Numbered from the stretch's first letter, positions 41,446 to 50,199 are shown. The stretch is 64,000 nucleotides of DNA from Streptomyces sp. 71268 (GCF_029392895.1 NZ_CP114200.1:4247001-4311000); one strand, 5' to 3'. The notes: generated by a model not told the origin, from the sequence alone. Made by a program: numbers and translations.

Positions 41446-42519
41446 ATGGTGAAAACCGATGCGTTCGACGATGTGGATCGCCAACTCGTACACGCCCTCC
41501 AGATCGACGGGCGCGCCCCCTTCGCCCGGATCGCCGACGTGCTCGGCGTCTCGGACCAGACCGTGGCCCGCCGCTACACCCGGCTGCGCACCCGTGGCCT
41601 GGTGCGGGTGCTCGGGCTGACCGACACCACGGCGTTGGGCGAGGTCGAGTGGTCGCTGCGGGTGCAGTGCCGGCCCGACGCGGCCCTGTCGGTCGCCGAG
41701 GCGCTGGCCCGCCGCGCGGACACGTCCTGGGTGAGCCTGATGACCGGCGGTACGGAGGTCGCCGTGGTCGTGCGCAGCCGCAGCGGGCAGGACGGCGACG
41801 AGCTGCTGCTGCGCGAACTGCCGCGCACGCCGCAGGTGGTGGGGGTGACGGCACACTGCCTGTTGCACCAGTTCTTCGGCGGGCAACAGGGGCTGGTCAA
41901 CAAGTCGGGCGCGCTCTCGGAGCGGCAGGTGGAGCGGTTGCGTACGGAGGAGGGCGCCGGCCCGCCGAACCCGGGCGGGAGTCCGACGAACCCGGGCGGG
42001 GGCACGGCGGGGACGGTGGCGGGCCGGCCGGCGGGGGCGGGCGTTCCGGTGGTGCTCGGCGAGGCCGACGAGCGGCTGCTCGGCGTCCTGGAGATCGACG
42101 GGCGGGCCCCGCTGGCCGAACTGGCCGCCGCGACCAACTGGTCGCAGTCGACGGTGCGGCGCCGGCTGGCCGAACTCCGGCAGCAGGGCGTGCTGTTCTT
42201 CGACGTCGACTACGACATGCGGATGTTCGGCCTCGACACCCGCGCTGCCCTGTGGATGTCGGTGTCGCCGGCCGAGCTGCACGAGACCGGGGAGCGGATC
42301 GCCGAACACCCCGAGATCGCCTGCTGCTTCGCGAGCACGGGGCAGCACAACCTGTTCGCCATGGTGAGCTGCACGGACGTCCCGGCCCTCTACCGCTACC
42401 TCACCACGCGGATCGCGGCCCTGCCCGCCATCCGCCTGCTGGAGACCTCGCCGATGATCCGCCGCATCAAGGGCCCGGGCCCGGTGCTCGCGGGGGCCTC
42501 GCCGCGCAGGCGACGTTAG
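41446..42519 (+). CDS. Lrp/AsnC family regulator, two-module form
   Basis: 357 residues, about twice the normal Lrp length. Module 1 has the AsnC HTH (VDRQLVHALQIDGRAPFARIADVLGVSDQTVARRYTRL) and a ligand domain to about 160. A Gly/Pro/Asn linker with repeated NPGG follows. Module 2 repeats HTH (LLGVLEIDGRAPLAELAAATNWSQSTVRRRLAEL) and an AsnC_trans_reg domain. Such tandem Lrp proteins are known in actinobacteria. The start is ATG 41446 or, by promoter spacing, GTG 41449. Confidence 0.85.
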   Translation: MVKTDAFDDVDRQLVHALQIDGRAPFARIADVLGVSDQTVARRYTRLRTRGLVRVLGLTDTTALGEVEWSLRVQCRPDAALSVAEALARRADTSWVSLMTGGTEVAVVVRSRSGQDGDELLLRELPRTPQVVGVTAHCLLHQFFGGQQGLVNKSGALSERQVERLRTEEGAGPPNPGGSPTNPGGGTAGTVAGRPAGAGVPVVLGEADERLLGVLEIDGRAPLAELAAATNWSQSTVRRRLAELRQQGVLFFDVDYDMRMFGLDTRAALWMSVSPAELHETGERIAEHPEIACCFASTGQHNLFAMVSCTDVPALYRYLTTRIAALPAIRLLETSPMIRRIKGPGPVLAGASPRRRR

Positions 42520-42552
42520 CGCGCGCCGGGGTGAGCCGACTGGTCGCGCGCT

Positions 42553-42564
42553 GTTCATATGAAC
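42553..42564. promoter_or_regulatory. Perfect 12-bp palindrome GTTCATATGAAC
   Basis: A gap-free AT-rich palindrome in the region between the Lrp stop and the phospholipase gene, 34 bp after the Lrp stop. TTGACA at 42587-42592 may be a -35 box. Confidence 0.45.
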
Positions 42565-42624
42565 GTCCGTGCACGGCTCTTGTTGTTTGACAGGTACCTG
42601 CGGAACCCTGTTCCTCGCACGCGG

Positions 42625-42659
42625 GTCTACGCGCGGTGTCTACGCGTGCTGTCTATGCG
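42625..42659 (+). repeat. Three 9-bp direct repeats at 13-bp period
   Basis: GTCTACGCG at 42625 and 42638, GTCTATGCG at 42651. Regular spacing in the phospholipase leader/promoter region looks like a multi-site protein-binding array. Confidence 0.6.
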
Positions 42660-42833
42660 CGTATACCCGCCGTACGCACGCACGCGCCCGACCCGTACCC
42701 CGCGCATGCCGCGCACCCATACCGCACCCGTACGCCAGCGACCCCACACCTCGCCGCGTACTCCGGCATGCGCGCACACCCCACGCACGCGCCGCACTCA
42801 CCCGCCCCAGGCGTACTCAACGGAGGAACCCTC

Positions 42834-43286
42834 ATGCGTCGGATGGTCGCCACCCTCTCCACCACCGCGGTCGCCGCGGTCAGCGCCGTCACCCTGGTCG
42901 CCTCGCCGGCCTCGGCCGCCCCCGCCGACAAGCCGCAGGTGCTCTCGAGCTGGACGCAGACCAGCGCGACCAGCTACAACGCGTGGTACTCCGCCCGCCA
43001 GAACCAGGGCGCGTGGGCCGCGTACGGCTTCGACTGGTCGACGGACTACTGCAGCAGCTCGCCCGACAACCCGTTCGGCTTCCCGTTCCAGAACTCCTGC
43101 GCGCGCCACGACTTCGGCTACCGCAACTACAAGAAGGCGGGCACGTTCAGCGCGAACAAGCCCCGCCTCGACAGCGCCTTCCACGAGGACCTGAAGCGCG
43201 TGTGCAACCGGTACAGCGGCGCCCAGAAGACGGCCTGCGACGGCACGGCGTGGACCTACTACCAGGCGGTCAAGCAGTTCGGCTAG
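42834..43286 (+). CDS. Secreted prokaryotic phospholipase A2
   Basis: 150 residues with a signal peptide cleaved near ASPASAAPA (about residue 29). The mature domain carries the PLA2 catalytic dyad His92/Asp93 in SCARHDFGYRNY and four Cys (73, 89, then in RVCNRY and TACDG) forming the two disulfides of the streptomycete enzyme. It hydrolyses the sn-2 ester of phospholipids outside the cell and normally needs calcium. CGGAGGAA lies upstream of the ATG. It is followed by a 16-bp terminator stem. Confidence 0.93.
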   Translation: MRRMVATLSTTAVAAVSAVTLVASPASAAPADKPQVLSSWTQTSATSYNAWYSARQNQGAWAAYGFDWSTDYCSSSPDNPFGFPFQNSCARHDFGYRNYKKAGTFSANKPRLDSAFHEDLKRVCNRYSGAQKTACDGTAWTYYQAVKQFG

Positions 43287-43296
43287 GCATCGACGC

Positions 43297-43343
43297 CCGG
43301 TGCGGGCGGGCCCGCGACGCGTTCGCCGGCCCGCCCGCACCGG
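43297..43343. terminator. Bidirectional 16-bp hairpin terminator
   Basis: CCGGTGCGGGCGGGCC (43297-43312) and GGCCCGCCCGCACCGG (43328-43343) pair perfectly, 15-nt loop. It lies between the convergent phospholipase and HAD genes. Confidence 0.85.
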
Positions 43344-43430
43344 CCGTGCGCGCGCCGGGCCGCCCGGTCGTCCGTACGTCCTGCCGCCCGCGCGCCCGGC
43401 CGACCACCCGCGCCGGACGGTGGGCGTCCG

Positions 43431-44249
43431 CTACGGGAACAGCTTCTCCAGTACCACCGCGATGCCGTCGTCGTCGTTGGACGCCGTGACCTCGTCGGCG
43501 ACGGCCCGCAGCTCGGCGTGGGCGTTGGCCATGGCCACGCCGTGGCCGGCCCAGCCGAACATCGGCACGTCGTTGGGCATGTCGCCGAAGGCAATCGTGC
43601 CCGCGGCCGTGACCCCGAGCCGGCGCGCGGCCAGCGAGAGCCCGGTCGCCTTGGTGAGGCCGAGCGGCAGGATCTCGACCATCCCGGGGCCGGCCATGAC
43701 CACGCCCACCAGGTCGCCGGCCACGCCACGCGCGGCGGCGGCCAACTCGTCGTCGGTCAGCGTCGGGTGCTGGAGGTAGAGCTTGTTGAGCGGCGCCTCC
43801 CACACCTCGTCCACGTGCTCGAAGACGGGGGACTCCAGGGTGCGGTCCTCGACCTGGTAACCGGGCCCGAACAGCACCCGACCCTCCAGGCCGTCCCGGC
43901 CGGCGGCCAGGTACAGCGGGCCGACCTCGGACTCGATCTTGGCGAGCGCGAGGGCGGCGAGCCGGCGGTCCAGGGTCACCGAGGTCAGCAACCGGTGCTC
44001 GCCCGCGTCGTAGACCTGCCCGCCCTGGCCGCACACGGCGAGGCCCTGGTAACCGAGGTCGTCCAGTATGTGCCGGGTCCAGCCCACGGCGCGGCCGGTG
44101 ACCACGATGTGCAGGGCGCCCGCCGCCGTGGCGCGCTTGAGTGCCGCGCGGGTGCGCTCCGAGATGGTGTGGTCGGTGCGCAGCAGTGTGCCGTCGAGGT
44201 CGGTCGCTATGAGCTGGTACGGAAGCGATGGGGCGGGCGCGGCGCTCAC
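43431..44249 (-). CDS. HAD superfamily hydrolase, Cof type
   Basis: 272 residues. Motif I DLDGTLL has Asp17/Asp19, motif [12 protein letters not shown], motif [16 protein letters not shown]. The cap domain is inserted after motif II, as in Cof phosphatases acting on sugar or cofactor phosphates. Its GTG overlaps the serS stop by 4 bp (GTGA), so it is translationally coupled to seryl-tRNA synthetase; from memory the serS-HAD pair is conserved in streptomycetes. Paralogue of the protein at 6553-7473. Confidence 0.88.
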   Translation of the reverse strand: MSAAPAPSLPYQLIATDLDGTLLRTDHTISERTRAALKRATAAGALHIVVTGRAVGWTRHILDDLGYQGLAVCGQGGQVYDAGEHRLLTSVTLDRRLAALALAKIESEVGPLYLAAGRDGLEGRVLFGPGYQVEDRTLESPVFEHVDEVWEAPLNKLYLQHPTLTDDELAAAARGVAGDLVGVVMAGPGMVEILPLGLTKATGLSLAARRLGVTAAGTIAFGDMPNDVPMFGWAGHGVAMANAHAELRAVADEVTASNDDDGIAVVLEKLFP

Positions 44250-45523
44250 GGGGCGACCGGCTCGAGCACCTCGCGCCCACCGAGGTAGGGGCGGAGCACC
44301 GGCGGGACGGCGACCGAGCCGTCCGGGCGCTGGTGGTTCTCGAAGATCGCGACGATGGTGCGGGGCACGGCGCACAGCGTGCCGTTCAGCGTGGCCAGCG
44401 GCTTCACGTGCTTGCCGTCGCGCATCCGCACCGCCAGGCGGCGGGCCTGGAACTCGTCGCAGTTCGACGCGGAGGTCAGCTCGCGGTACTTGCCCTGGGT
44501 AGGGATCCACGCCTCGCAGTCGTACTTGCGCGAGGCCGAGGCGCCGAGGTCCCCGGTGGCCACGTCGATCACCTGGAACGGCAGCTCGAGCCCGGTCAGC
44601 CACTGCTTCTCCCAGTCGAGCAACCGCTGGTGCTCGGCCTCGGCGTCGTCCGGCGCGACGTAGGAGAACATCTCCACCTTGTCGAACTGGTGCACCCGGA
44701 AGATGCCGCGGGTGTCCTTGCCGTACGTGCCGGCCTCGCGCCGGAAGCAGGGCGAGAAGCCCGCGTACCGCAGCGGCAGCTTGTCCGCGTCGATGATCTC
44801 GTCCATGTGGTACGCGGCGAGCGGCACCTCGGACGTACCGACGAGGTAGTAGTCGTCCTTCTCCAGGTGGTACACGTTCTCCGCGGCCTGGCCGAGGAAG
44901 CCGGTGCCCTCCATCGCGCGCGGCTTGACCAGCGCGGGGGTGAGCATCGGGGTGAAGCCGGCGGCGGTGGCCTGCGCGATGGCCGCGTTGACCAGGGCCA
45001 GCTCCAGGAGCGCGCCGACGCCGGTGAGGTAGTAGAAGCGCGAGCCGGAGACCTTGGCGCCGCGCTCGGTGTCGATGGCGCCGAGGAGCTGGCCGATCTC
45101 CAGGTGGTCCCTGGGCTCGAAGCCCTCCGCCGCGAAGTCGCGCGGGGCGCCGACGGTCTCCAGGACGGTGAAGTCCTCCTCGCCGCCGACCGGGACGTCG
45201 GGGTGGACCAGGTTGCCGAGCTGGCGAAGGAGCCGCTGGGTCTCCTCGGCGGCCTCGTCCTGCGCGGCGTCGGCGGCCTTGACGGAGGCGGACAGCTCGC
45301 CGGCCTTCCGCAGCAGCTCGGCCTTCTCGTCGCCGGTGGCCTTGGGGATCAGCTTGCCGAGCTGCTTCTGCTCGGAGCGCAGTTCGTCGAAGCGGACGCT
45401 GGACGACCTGCGCCGCTCGTCGGCGGAGAGGAGCGCGTCGACGAGGCCGACGTCCTCTCCACGGGCACGCTGGGAGGCGCGCACACGGTCGGGGTCCTCA
45501 CGGAGCAGGCGAAGGTCAATCAC
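44246..45523 (-). CDS. serS: Seryl-tRNA synthetase
   Basis: 425 residues, class II synthetase that charges tRNA-Ser (and tRNA-Sec). The N-terminal coiled-coil arm (about 25-105) is rich in Arg/Glu/Ala with [20 protein letters not shown]. Motif 2 appears as [21 protein letters not shown] and motif 3 as [19 protein letters not shown]. Length and start [11 protein letters not shown] match bacterial SerS. GTG start; GGAGGA directly abuts the start codon, an odd spacing. It is followed by the overlapping HAD gene, and a 738-bp DnaA-box-rich gap lies upstream. Confidence 0.96.
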   Translation of the reverse strand: MIDLRLLREDPDRVRASQRARGEDVGLVDALLSADERRRSSSVRFDELRSEQKQLGKLIPKATGDEKAELLRKAGELSASVKAADAAQDEAAEETQRLLRQLGNLVHPDVPVGGEEDFTVLETVGAPRDFAAEGFEPRDHLEIGQLLGAIDTERGAKVSGSRFYYLTGVGALLELALVNAAIAQATAAGFTPMLTPALVKPRAMEGTGFLGQAAENVYHLEKDDYYLVGTSEVPLAAYHMDEIIDADKLPLRYAGFSPCFRREAGTYGKDTRGIFRVHQFDKVEMFSYVAPDDAEAEHQRLLDWEKQWLTGLELPFQVIDVATGDLGASASRKYDCEAWIPTQGKYRELTSASNCDEFQARRLAVRMRDGKHVKPLATLNGTLCAVPRTIVAIFENHQRPDGSVAVPPVLRPYLGGREVLEPVAP

Positions 45524-45709
45524 TCCTCCAGGTTACCGGTGCGTGCTCCGCTGGCTCGACGCGATATTCCTTTGCGGGCGCCTTTGCCTAAATTTGCCCA
45601 ACTTTGCCCCGGAAAGCGGGGAGCGGTGGAGTTGCGGCGTTGATGTCGGGTGGGGATCGCCCGGAAATGTGGGGGGCGGCTCGCCGGAAAACCGGCCGCA
45701 GCCCGTCAA

Positions 45710-45738
45710 GAATACGGCGCGTATTCCCCCGCAGGGGG
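45710..45738. promoter_or_regulatory. Two abutting perfect dyads upstream of serS
   Basis: GAATACG-GCG-CGTATTC (45710-45726) is immediately followed by CCCCC-GCA-GGGGG (45726-45738), sharing one base. They lie about 190-215 bp upstream of the serS start, before the DnaA boxes. Confidence 0.45.
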
Positions 45739-45797
45739 TACGAAGTTGCGCCAGGCTGACTGATTTCCGCTGTGGAAAGGAAAGTTGGCGGGCCGGG

Positions 45798-46126
45798 TTG
45801 TCCACAGGTGGGTCGCCGTGACGCACAACTTATCCACAGGCTGTGTGCACAATCTGTGGACTTCAAGGTCGGACATTTCGCCCCCGAATTGCTGGGCCAT
45901 GGATTCCCCCGTCATCTCCGTCTCACACCCTCTATCGAGTGAGTTGGGTCCCTTCTTCGCGGCTGCGATGCCGTCGATCAAGAAAGCGGGGTCGATGTGA
46001 AAGGAGAAGTTACGCCTGTCGGGTTTTGGGTGGTTTGCGGCAAGTGTCGGCTAGGCCGGAATCTCCATGTCGACTTATTCACAGGCCGACCCCCACCTGT
46101 GGATAACTTTGCAACTGTGTGGATTG
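45798..46126. other. Cluster of DnaA boxes between serS and pheA
   Basis: Seven 9-mers fit or nearly fit the DnaA box: TTGTCCACA 45798-45806 (+), TTATCCACA 45830-45838 (+, perfect E. coli consensus), TTGTGCACA 45844-45852 (-), AAGTCCACA 45855-45863 (-), TTATTCACA 46075-46083 (+), TTATCCACA 46098-46106 (-, perfect), CAATCCACA 46118-46126 (-). They form two groups about 210 bp apart, each with boxes on both strands. No dnaA/dnaN is near, so this is not oriC. From memory, S. coelicolor has a high-affinity DnaA-box cluster (D78) in this neighbourhood that restrains replication initiation. Confidence 0.8.
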
Positions 46127-46261
46127 CCGTGCCTCGTACGGGTGAGCTGTGGGCAGCGGGCCGGGTCGCTTGGGGTGGGCCGAGCCGCGAGGCGTGGGCC
46201 GGGCCGCGAGGCGTGGGCCGGGTCGCGGGCCGGGCCGTTCGCCCGGGCGGGCCCTCGGGGC

Positions 46262-47203
46262 TCAGGCGCGGCCGTCCTGGCAGCGGGCCAGCCACTCGGC
46301 CGCCACCACGAAGTCCGCGTCCGAGGTGCCGTGCCGCAACTCGCCCACGTCCGAGGGGTCCACGCCGGCCCGGGGGTAGGAGCCGAGGAAGCGCACCTTC
46401 GGGCAGATGCGCTTGAGGCCCATCAGCGCCTCGGCGACCCGGCGGTCGGTGATGTGGCCCTCGCAGTCCACGGAGAAGCAGTACCGACCGATCCCCTCGC
46501 CCGTGGGCCGGGACTCGATCCGCATCATGTTCACGCCGCGGGCCGCGTACTCCTGGAGCAGTTCGAGGAGCGCGCCCGGGTGGTCGTCGCCGAGCCAGAT
46601 CACGACCGAGGTCTTGTCCGCGCCGGTGCGCGCCGCGGGCCGGGCCGGGCGGCCGACCAGGACGAACCGGGTCTGGGCGTTCTGCGCGTCGTGGATGTCG
46701 GAGACCAGCGGTTCGAGCCCGTACGTCGCTGCCGCGAACTCGCCCGCGAACGCCGCGTCGTACCGCCCCTCCTGCACCAGCCGCGCGCCGTCCGCGTTGG
46801 ACGCGGCCGACTCCCACACGGCGTGCGGCAGGTGCTTGGCGAGCCACTTGCGCACCTGCGGCTGGGCCACGGGGTGACCGGTGACCGTCTTGATGTCGGA
46901 GAGCTTCACGCCGGGGCGGACGAGGAGGGCGAAGGCGATGGGCAGCAGCACCTCGCGGTAGATCATCAACGGCCCGCCGGTGGCGAGTTCGTCCAGGGTC
47001 GCGGTGACGCCGCCCTCCACCGAGTTCTCGATGGGCACCAGCGCCGCCGCGGCCTCGCCCGACCGCACGGCGTCCAGCGTGGCCGGCACGGACACCATGG
47101 GGACCAGCTCGCGCGTGGCCGCCTCCGGCAGCGTACGCAGCGCGGCCTCGGTAAACGTGCCCTCGGGGCCGAGATACGTATAGCGGCTGGGCGACATCAC
47201 CAT
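46262..47203 (-). CDS. pheA: Prephenate dehydratase
   Basis: About 313 residues; converts prephenate to phenylpyruvate in phenylalanine synthesis, cytosolic. PDT domain: YTYLGPEGTFTEAAL, VPIENSVEGGVTATLD, and the catalytic Thr-Arg-Phe in QTRFVLVG. C-terminal ACT domain: HPGALLELLQEYAARGVNMMRIESRP, where GAL and ESRP bind Phe for feedback inhibition. The start may be the ATG at 47203 (GCGAGG upstream) or the ATG at 47197. There is no chorismate mutase domain. The open frame continues further upstream without convincing content. Confidence 0.94.
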   Translation of the reverse strand: MVMSPSRYTYLGPEGTFTEAALRTLPEAATRELVPMVSVPATLDAVRSGEAAAALVPIENSVEGGVTATLDELATGGPLMIYREVLLPIAFALLVRPGVKLSDIKTVTGHPVAQPQVRKWLAKHLPHAVWESAASNADGARLVQEGRYDAAFAGEFAAATYGLEPLVSDIHDAQNAQTRFVLVGRPARPAARTGADKTSVVIWLGDDHPGALLELLQEYAARGVNMMRIESRPTGEGIGRYCFSVDCEGHITDRRVAEALMGLKRICPKVRFLGSYPRAGVDPSDVGELRHGTSDADFVVAAEWLARCQDGRA

Positions 47204-47947
47204 GGGTCCTCGCGATCTGACGTCCGTCGGGCGCGTGCCGCGACGCGCGGCGACGGCGCGCGGGGCCGGTGCCCCGCACCCGGCAACCCCCACGCACCCG
47301 CCGAGGCGGTGCGCGGGCCGCGCGGCATGCTGCCCGTGGATCCGGTGGGAGGTCGCCACGATACCGGTGCGCGACGGGCCTCCCGCGGCACGCCGCCGCC
47401 GGGAGGTCGCCTGGACGGCCGCCGGGGTCGCCCCCCGGCCCGGGCCGGCGGCGGGTGGATCGTCGGCGGGTGTTGCCGTGATCATGCCGTGCCGCGCGTC
47501 GGGCGCCACCAGCAACGGAACTGACGGCCTTTCACCAGCCTCCGGCTGCCTCCTCCCGCGCTCGTCCAGTAGATGCCGCCCCACGGAGACAGCGCCCACC
47601 ACCCGTCCCCTCTCGGATGGCTCAACGCCCGTCCGGCGCACGGCACATGGAGTGGCGGTGAAGGCCGGGCCGGGGTGCGGGTGGCTGCGTAGGGTCGGTG
47701 CGGTGCCTCGGTGGTGCGTGCGCCGTGCGCCGTGAGCGGTTCGCGCGGGCGCGCGCCGGTCGGCGCGGTACGGGCGCGGTCGGCGGACCGGCGCTCGGCC
47801 CGGTGCCGAACCAGGGGCGGCGCGTTGTTCCGTACGGAGCGGGCGATGCGAGAACGGGCCTCGGAAGTGGCTGACGAATGCTTGAATGTGCTTGAAACCG
47901 TCACCTAGACTGCATCAATAAACATCCCCTCTCGCTTCGGAGTAGCC
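47204..47947. other. Long intergenic region upstream of pheA and the SIS gene
   Basis: 744 bp between divergent genes with no gene I can support. GC-rich throughout; open frames are long but have no recognisable domain. No tRNA or riboswitch seen. Its 3' end holds the SIS-gene promoter and TGCTTGAA repeats. Confidence 0.4.
47879..47911 (+). promoter_or_regulatory. SIS-gene promoter TTGAAT-18-TAGACT with TGCTTGAA direct repeats
   Basis: TTGAAT (47882-47887) and TAGACT (47906-47911) with an 18-bp spacer. TGCTTGAA occurs at 47879-47886 and 47889-47896, exactly one helical turn apart and overlapping the -35 box, a likely operator. Confidence 0.5.
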
Positions 47948-48835
47948 GTGACGCATGTCGAGAAGGAACTGACCAGCCAGCCCGCGTGCTGGAGCCGCGC
48001 GGCCGAGCTGGCCGAGGCGCAGCGGGACGCGTTCCCCGAGCGCGGGGCGCGGGTGGCCGTCGTGGGCTGCGGCACCTCGTACTTCATGGCCCAGGCGTAC
48101 GCCGCGCTGCGGGAGGGCTCGGGCCAGGGCGAGACGGACGCGTTCGCCGCCTCCGAGTTCCCGCCCAACCGCCGCTACGACCGCGTGGTCGCGCTGAGCC
48201 GCTCCGGCACCACCACCGAGGTGCTCGACCTGCTGGCCCGGGTGCGCGGGGGCGGGAGGCGGACGCTCGCGATCACCGCGGACCCGAACACGCCGGTGAT
48301 GACGGCGGCCGACCGGGTCGTCGTGCTCGACTTCGCCGACGAGCGCTCGGTCGTGCAGACCCGGTTCGCCACCAGCGCGCTCACGCTGCTGCGCGCGAGC
48401 CTCGGGCTGCACACCGAGGCCGCCGTGCGGGACGCGGAGACCGCGCTGGGCGAGCCGCTGCCGGACGGCCTCGTGGACGCCAACCAGTTCTCCTTCCTGG
48501 GCCAGGGCTGGACGGTCGGGCTGGCCAACGAGGGCGCGCTCAAGATGCGCGAGGCGGCCCTGGCCTGGACGGAGTCGTACCCGGCGATGGAGTACCGGCA
48601 CGGCCCGATCAGCATCAGCACCACCGGCACCGCGACCTGGATGCTCGGCGCGGCGCCGGACGGGCTGGCCGCCCAGGTGCGGGAGACCGGGGCGCTGTGG
48701 GTGGCCGGCGGGCTCGACCCGCTGGCGGAACTCGTACGGGTGCAGCGCCTGGCACTGGCCATCGCCGACCGCCGCGGCCTGGACCCGGACAACCCGCGCC
48801 ACCTGACGCGCTCGGTGATCCTCGCCGACGGCTGA
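47948..48835 (+). CDS. SIS domain protein (AgaS/GlmS-type sugar-phosphate isomerase)
   Basis: 295 residues, two sugar-isomerase modules. Site-forming motifs are VGCGTSYFMAQ, LSRSGTTTEVLDLL and NEGALKMREAALAWTESYPAMEYRHGP, the last closely matching the isomerase half of GlmS and AgaS. It probably acts as an aldose-ketose isomerase/deaminase on an amino-sugar phosphate. GTG start with CGGAG upstream. It is the first gene of the inserted carbohydrate cassette; the sugar ABC transporter 4 kb downstream would supply substrate. A strong hairpin terminator follows. Confidence 0.82.
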   Translation: MTHVEKELTSQPACWSRAAELAEAQRDAFPERGARVAVVGCGTSYFMAQAYAALREGSGQGETDAFAASEFPPNRRYDRVVALSRSGTTTEVLDLLARVRGGGRRTLAITADPNTPVMTAADRVVVLDFADERSVVQTRFATSALTLLRASLGLHTEAAVRDAETALGEPLPDGLVDANQFSFLGQGWTVGLANEGALKMREAALAWTESYPAMEYRHGPISISTTGTATWMLGAAPDGLAAQVRETGALWVAGGLDPLAELVRVQRLALAIADRRGLDPDNPRHLTRSVILADG

Positions 48836-48859
48836 CCGGGCCCCGCGCAGCCCCCGACC

Positions 48860-48906
48860 GGCCCCGCCCTCGACGGGACCCCTCTTCGGAGGGCGAGGGC
48901 GGGGCC
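48860..48906. terminator. Bidirectional hairpin terminator
   Basis: GGCCCCGCCCTCG (48860-48872) and CGAGGGCGGGGCC (48894-48906) pair perfectly over 13 bp. Inside the loop is a second small hairpin CCTC-TTCG-GAGG with a stable UUCG tetraloop. It separates the SIS gene from the convergent WYL gene. Confidence 0.85.
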
Positions 48907-49087
48907 AGTTCCGCGCGCCGGCCGGCAGGGGGCCGGGCGCGCGGGGCGAGGCCCGGGCCGGCCCGCCCGCTCGCGGCCCGGCCCGGGCCGGCGCTTCCGC
49001 GCACACGCGCACACGCGCACACGCGCCGGCATGGCCTGCGCGGGCGCGCCGGCGCCGCCCGCGCGCGACCGCGTGCTCTCGTTCTCG

Positions 49088-50056
49088 CTACCCCGGCCCC
49101 ACTTCATCCGCGTTGTCGGCCAGGAGTTCGCGCGCGCGGCGCGCCAGGGCCTGTCGTACGGAGTCGGGGGAGAGCACGCGCAGCGGGGTGGCCAGGCCGA
49201 TGAGGTAGCGGGCGAGGCCGTCCGCGTCGGGGCCGCCGACGTCCACGACCGTGGCGTCGGGGCCGTCGGGGCGGTGCGCGCCGACGGTCGCCGGTATCAA
49301 CCGCAGCGCCTCGTCCAGGGGCAGCGGCAGCCGGACCGTCACGGTGAGCGGGTAGGGGCGGCACGCGATGGAGCGGGAGACGAGCCGCGCCGGGTCGGGC
49401 GGGTCGGTCAGCTCCACCGGCCGCCCGCTGGGGTGCAGGCGGTCGACCCGGTCGGCGCGGAAGGTCCGCCACTGGTCCCGGGCCACGTCGCGGGCGACGA
49501 AGTACCAGCGGCGACCGGTGTGCACGAGGCGGTACGGATCGACCTCGCGGACCGTGGCCTTGCCGTTCCGGTCGCGGTAGGCGAGGCGGGCGCGTTCGCC
49601 CCGGTGGCACGCGGCGGCCAGCTCCCGCAGCATGTCGGCCGTGATCTGCGGTTCGTTGGACCGGGGGATGTGCACGAGGGCGGAGTCCATCGCCGCCAGC
49701 CGGTCCGCCACCCGGCGCGGCAGCACCTGACCGAGCTTGAGCAGTGCCGAGAGGGCCGCCTGGTCGCCGCCGAGCGAGCCGCCCAGCGCGGCCCCGCGCA
49801 GCCCGACCGCCACCGCGATGGCCTCCTCGTCGTCAAGGACCAGCGGCGGTGTCCGGGTGCCCGGGCGGAGGCGGTAACCGCCCCAGGGGCCGGGGTCGGA
49901 CTCGACGGCGTAGCCGAGTTCCCGCAGCTTGGCGATGTCGCGCCGCACCGTGCGGTCGGTGACCGCCATGCGTTCGGCCAGCTCACCGCAGGTCCACGAG
50001 GGGCGGGCGGCCAACAGGGCGACCAGGCGCAGCAGGCGGGCGGAGGCAGCGGTCAC
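49088..50056 (-). CDS. WYL domain transcriptional regulator (YafY family)
   Basis: 322 residues. HTH_11 at the N-terminus (about 1-60): RLVALLAARPSWTCGELAERMAVTDRTVRRDIAKLRELG. The WYL domain (about 140-215) has the ligand-sensing pattern RDRNGKATVREVDPYRLV, HTGRRWYFVARD and WRTFRADRV. A WCX C-terminal domain follows. GTG at 50056 starts the domain; an open frame runs to 50182 but would cross the operator. Divergent from the VOC gene, with a 10-bp dyad between them. Confidence 0.86.
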   Translation of the reverse strand: MTAASARLLRLVALLAARPSWTCGELAERMAVTDRTVRRDIAKLRELGYAVESDPGPWGGYRLRPGTRTPPLVLDDEEAIAVAVGLRGAALGGSLGGDQAALSALLKLGQVLPRRVADRLAAMDSALVHIPRSNEPQITADMLRELAAACHRGERARLAYRDRNGKATVREVDPYRLVHTGRRWYFVARDVARDQWRTFRADRVDRLHPSGRPVELTDPPDPARLVSRSIACRPYPLTVTVRLPLPLDEALRLIPATVGAHRPDGPDATVVDVGGPDADGLARYLIGLATPLRVLSPDSVRQALARRARELLADNADEVGPG

Positions 50057-50154
50057 CGGCGCAGTTTTCCACGCGCCGGGCGACCCCGGGCCACCCCGGC
50101 CCGCCGGCCCGGCGGCTGACCAGCGGGTTGGCCGGGCTCGGCACATCCGCTCGA

Positions 50155-50192
50155 TGACCCGGACCGGATCTGTCCGGGTCACGGCCTAGCGT
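50155..50192 (+). promoter_or_regulatory. WYL operator and leaderless VOC promoter
   Basis: TGACCCGGAC (50155-50164), CGGATCT, GTCCGGGTCA (50172-50181) is a perfect 10-bp dyad covering the -35 region. -10 TAGCGT (50187-50192) follows, then 7 nt and the ATG at 50200. Confidence 0.65.
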
Positions 50193-50199
50193 CTGCGCC

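Noticed and set aside
45524..46261. Possibility that the DnaA-box gap is oriC itself.
   Set aside because: No dnaA, dnaN, rpmH or gyrase genes flank it, and it has about seven boxes rather than the much larger number in Streptomyces oriC.
46262..47641. N-terminal extension of PheA by about 146 residues in an open frame.
   Set aside because: The extension is Arg/Pro/Ala-rich without domain features, and PheA proteins begin at the YTYLGPEGTF block; long open frames are expected by chance at this GC content.
47482..47904. A 140-codon minus-strand open frame in the pheA-SIS gap.
   Set aside because: Composition is Arg/Pro/Ser-rich, there is no start signal and no recognisable family, and it overlaps the SIS promoter.
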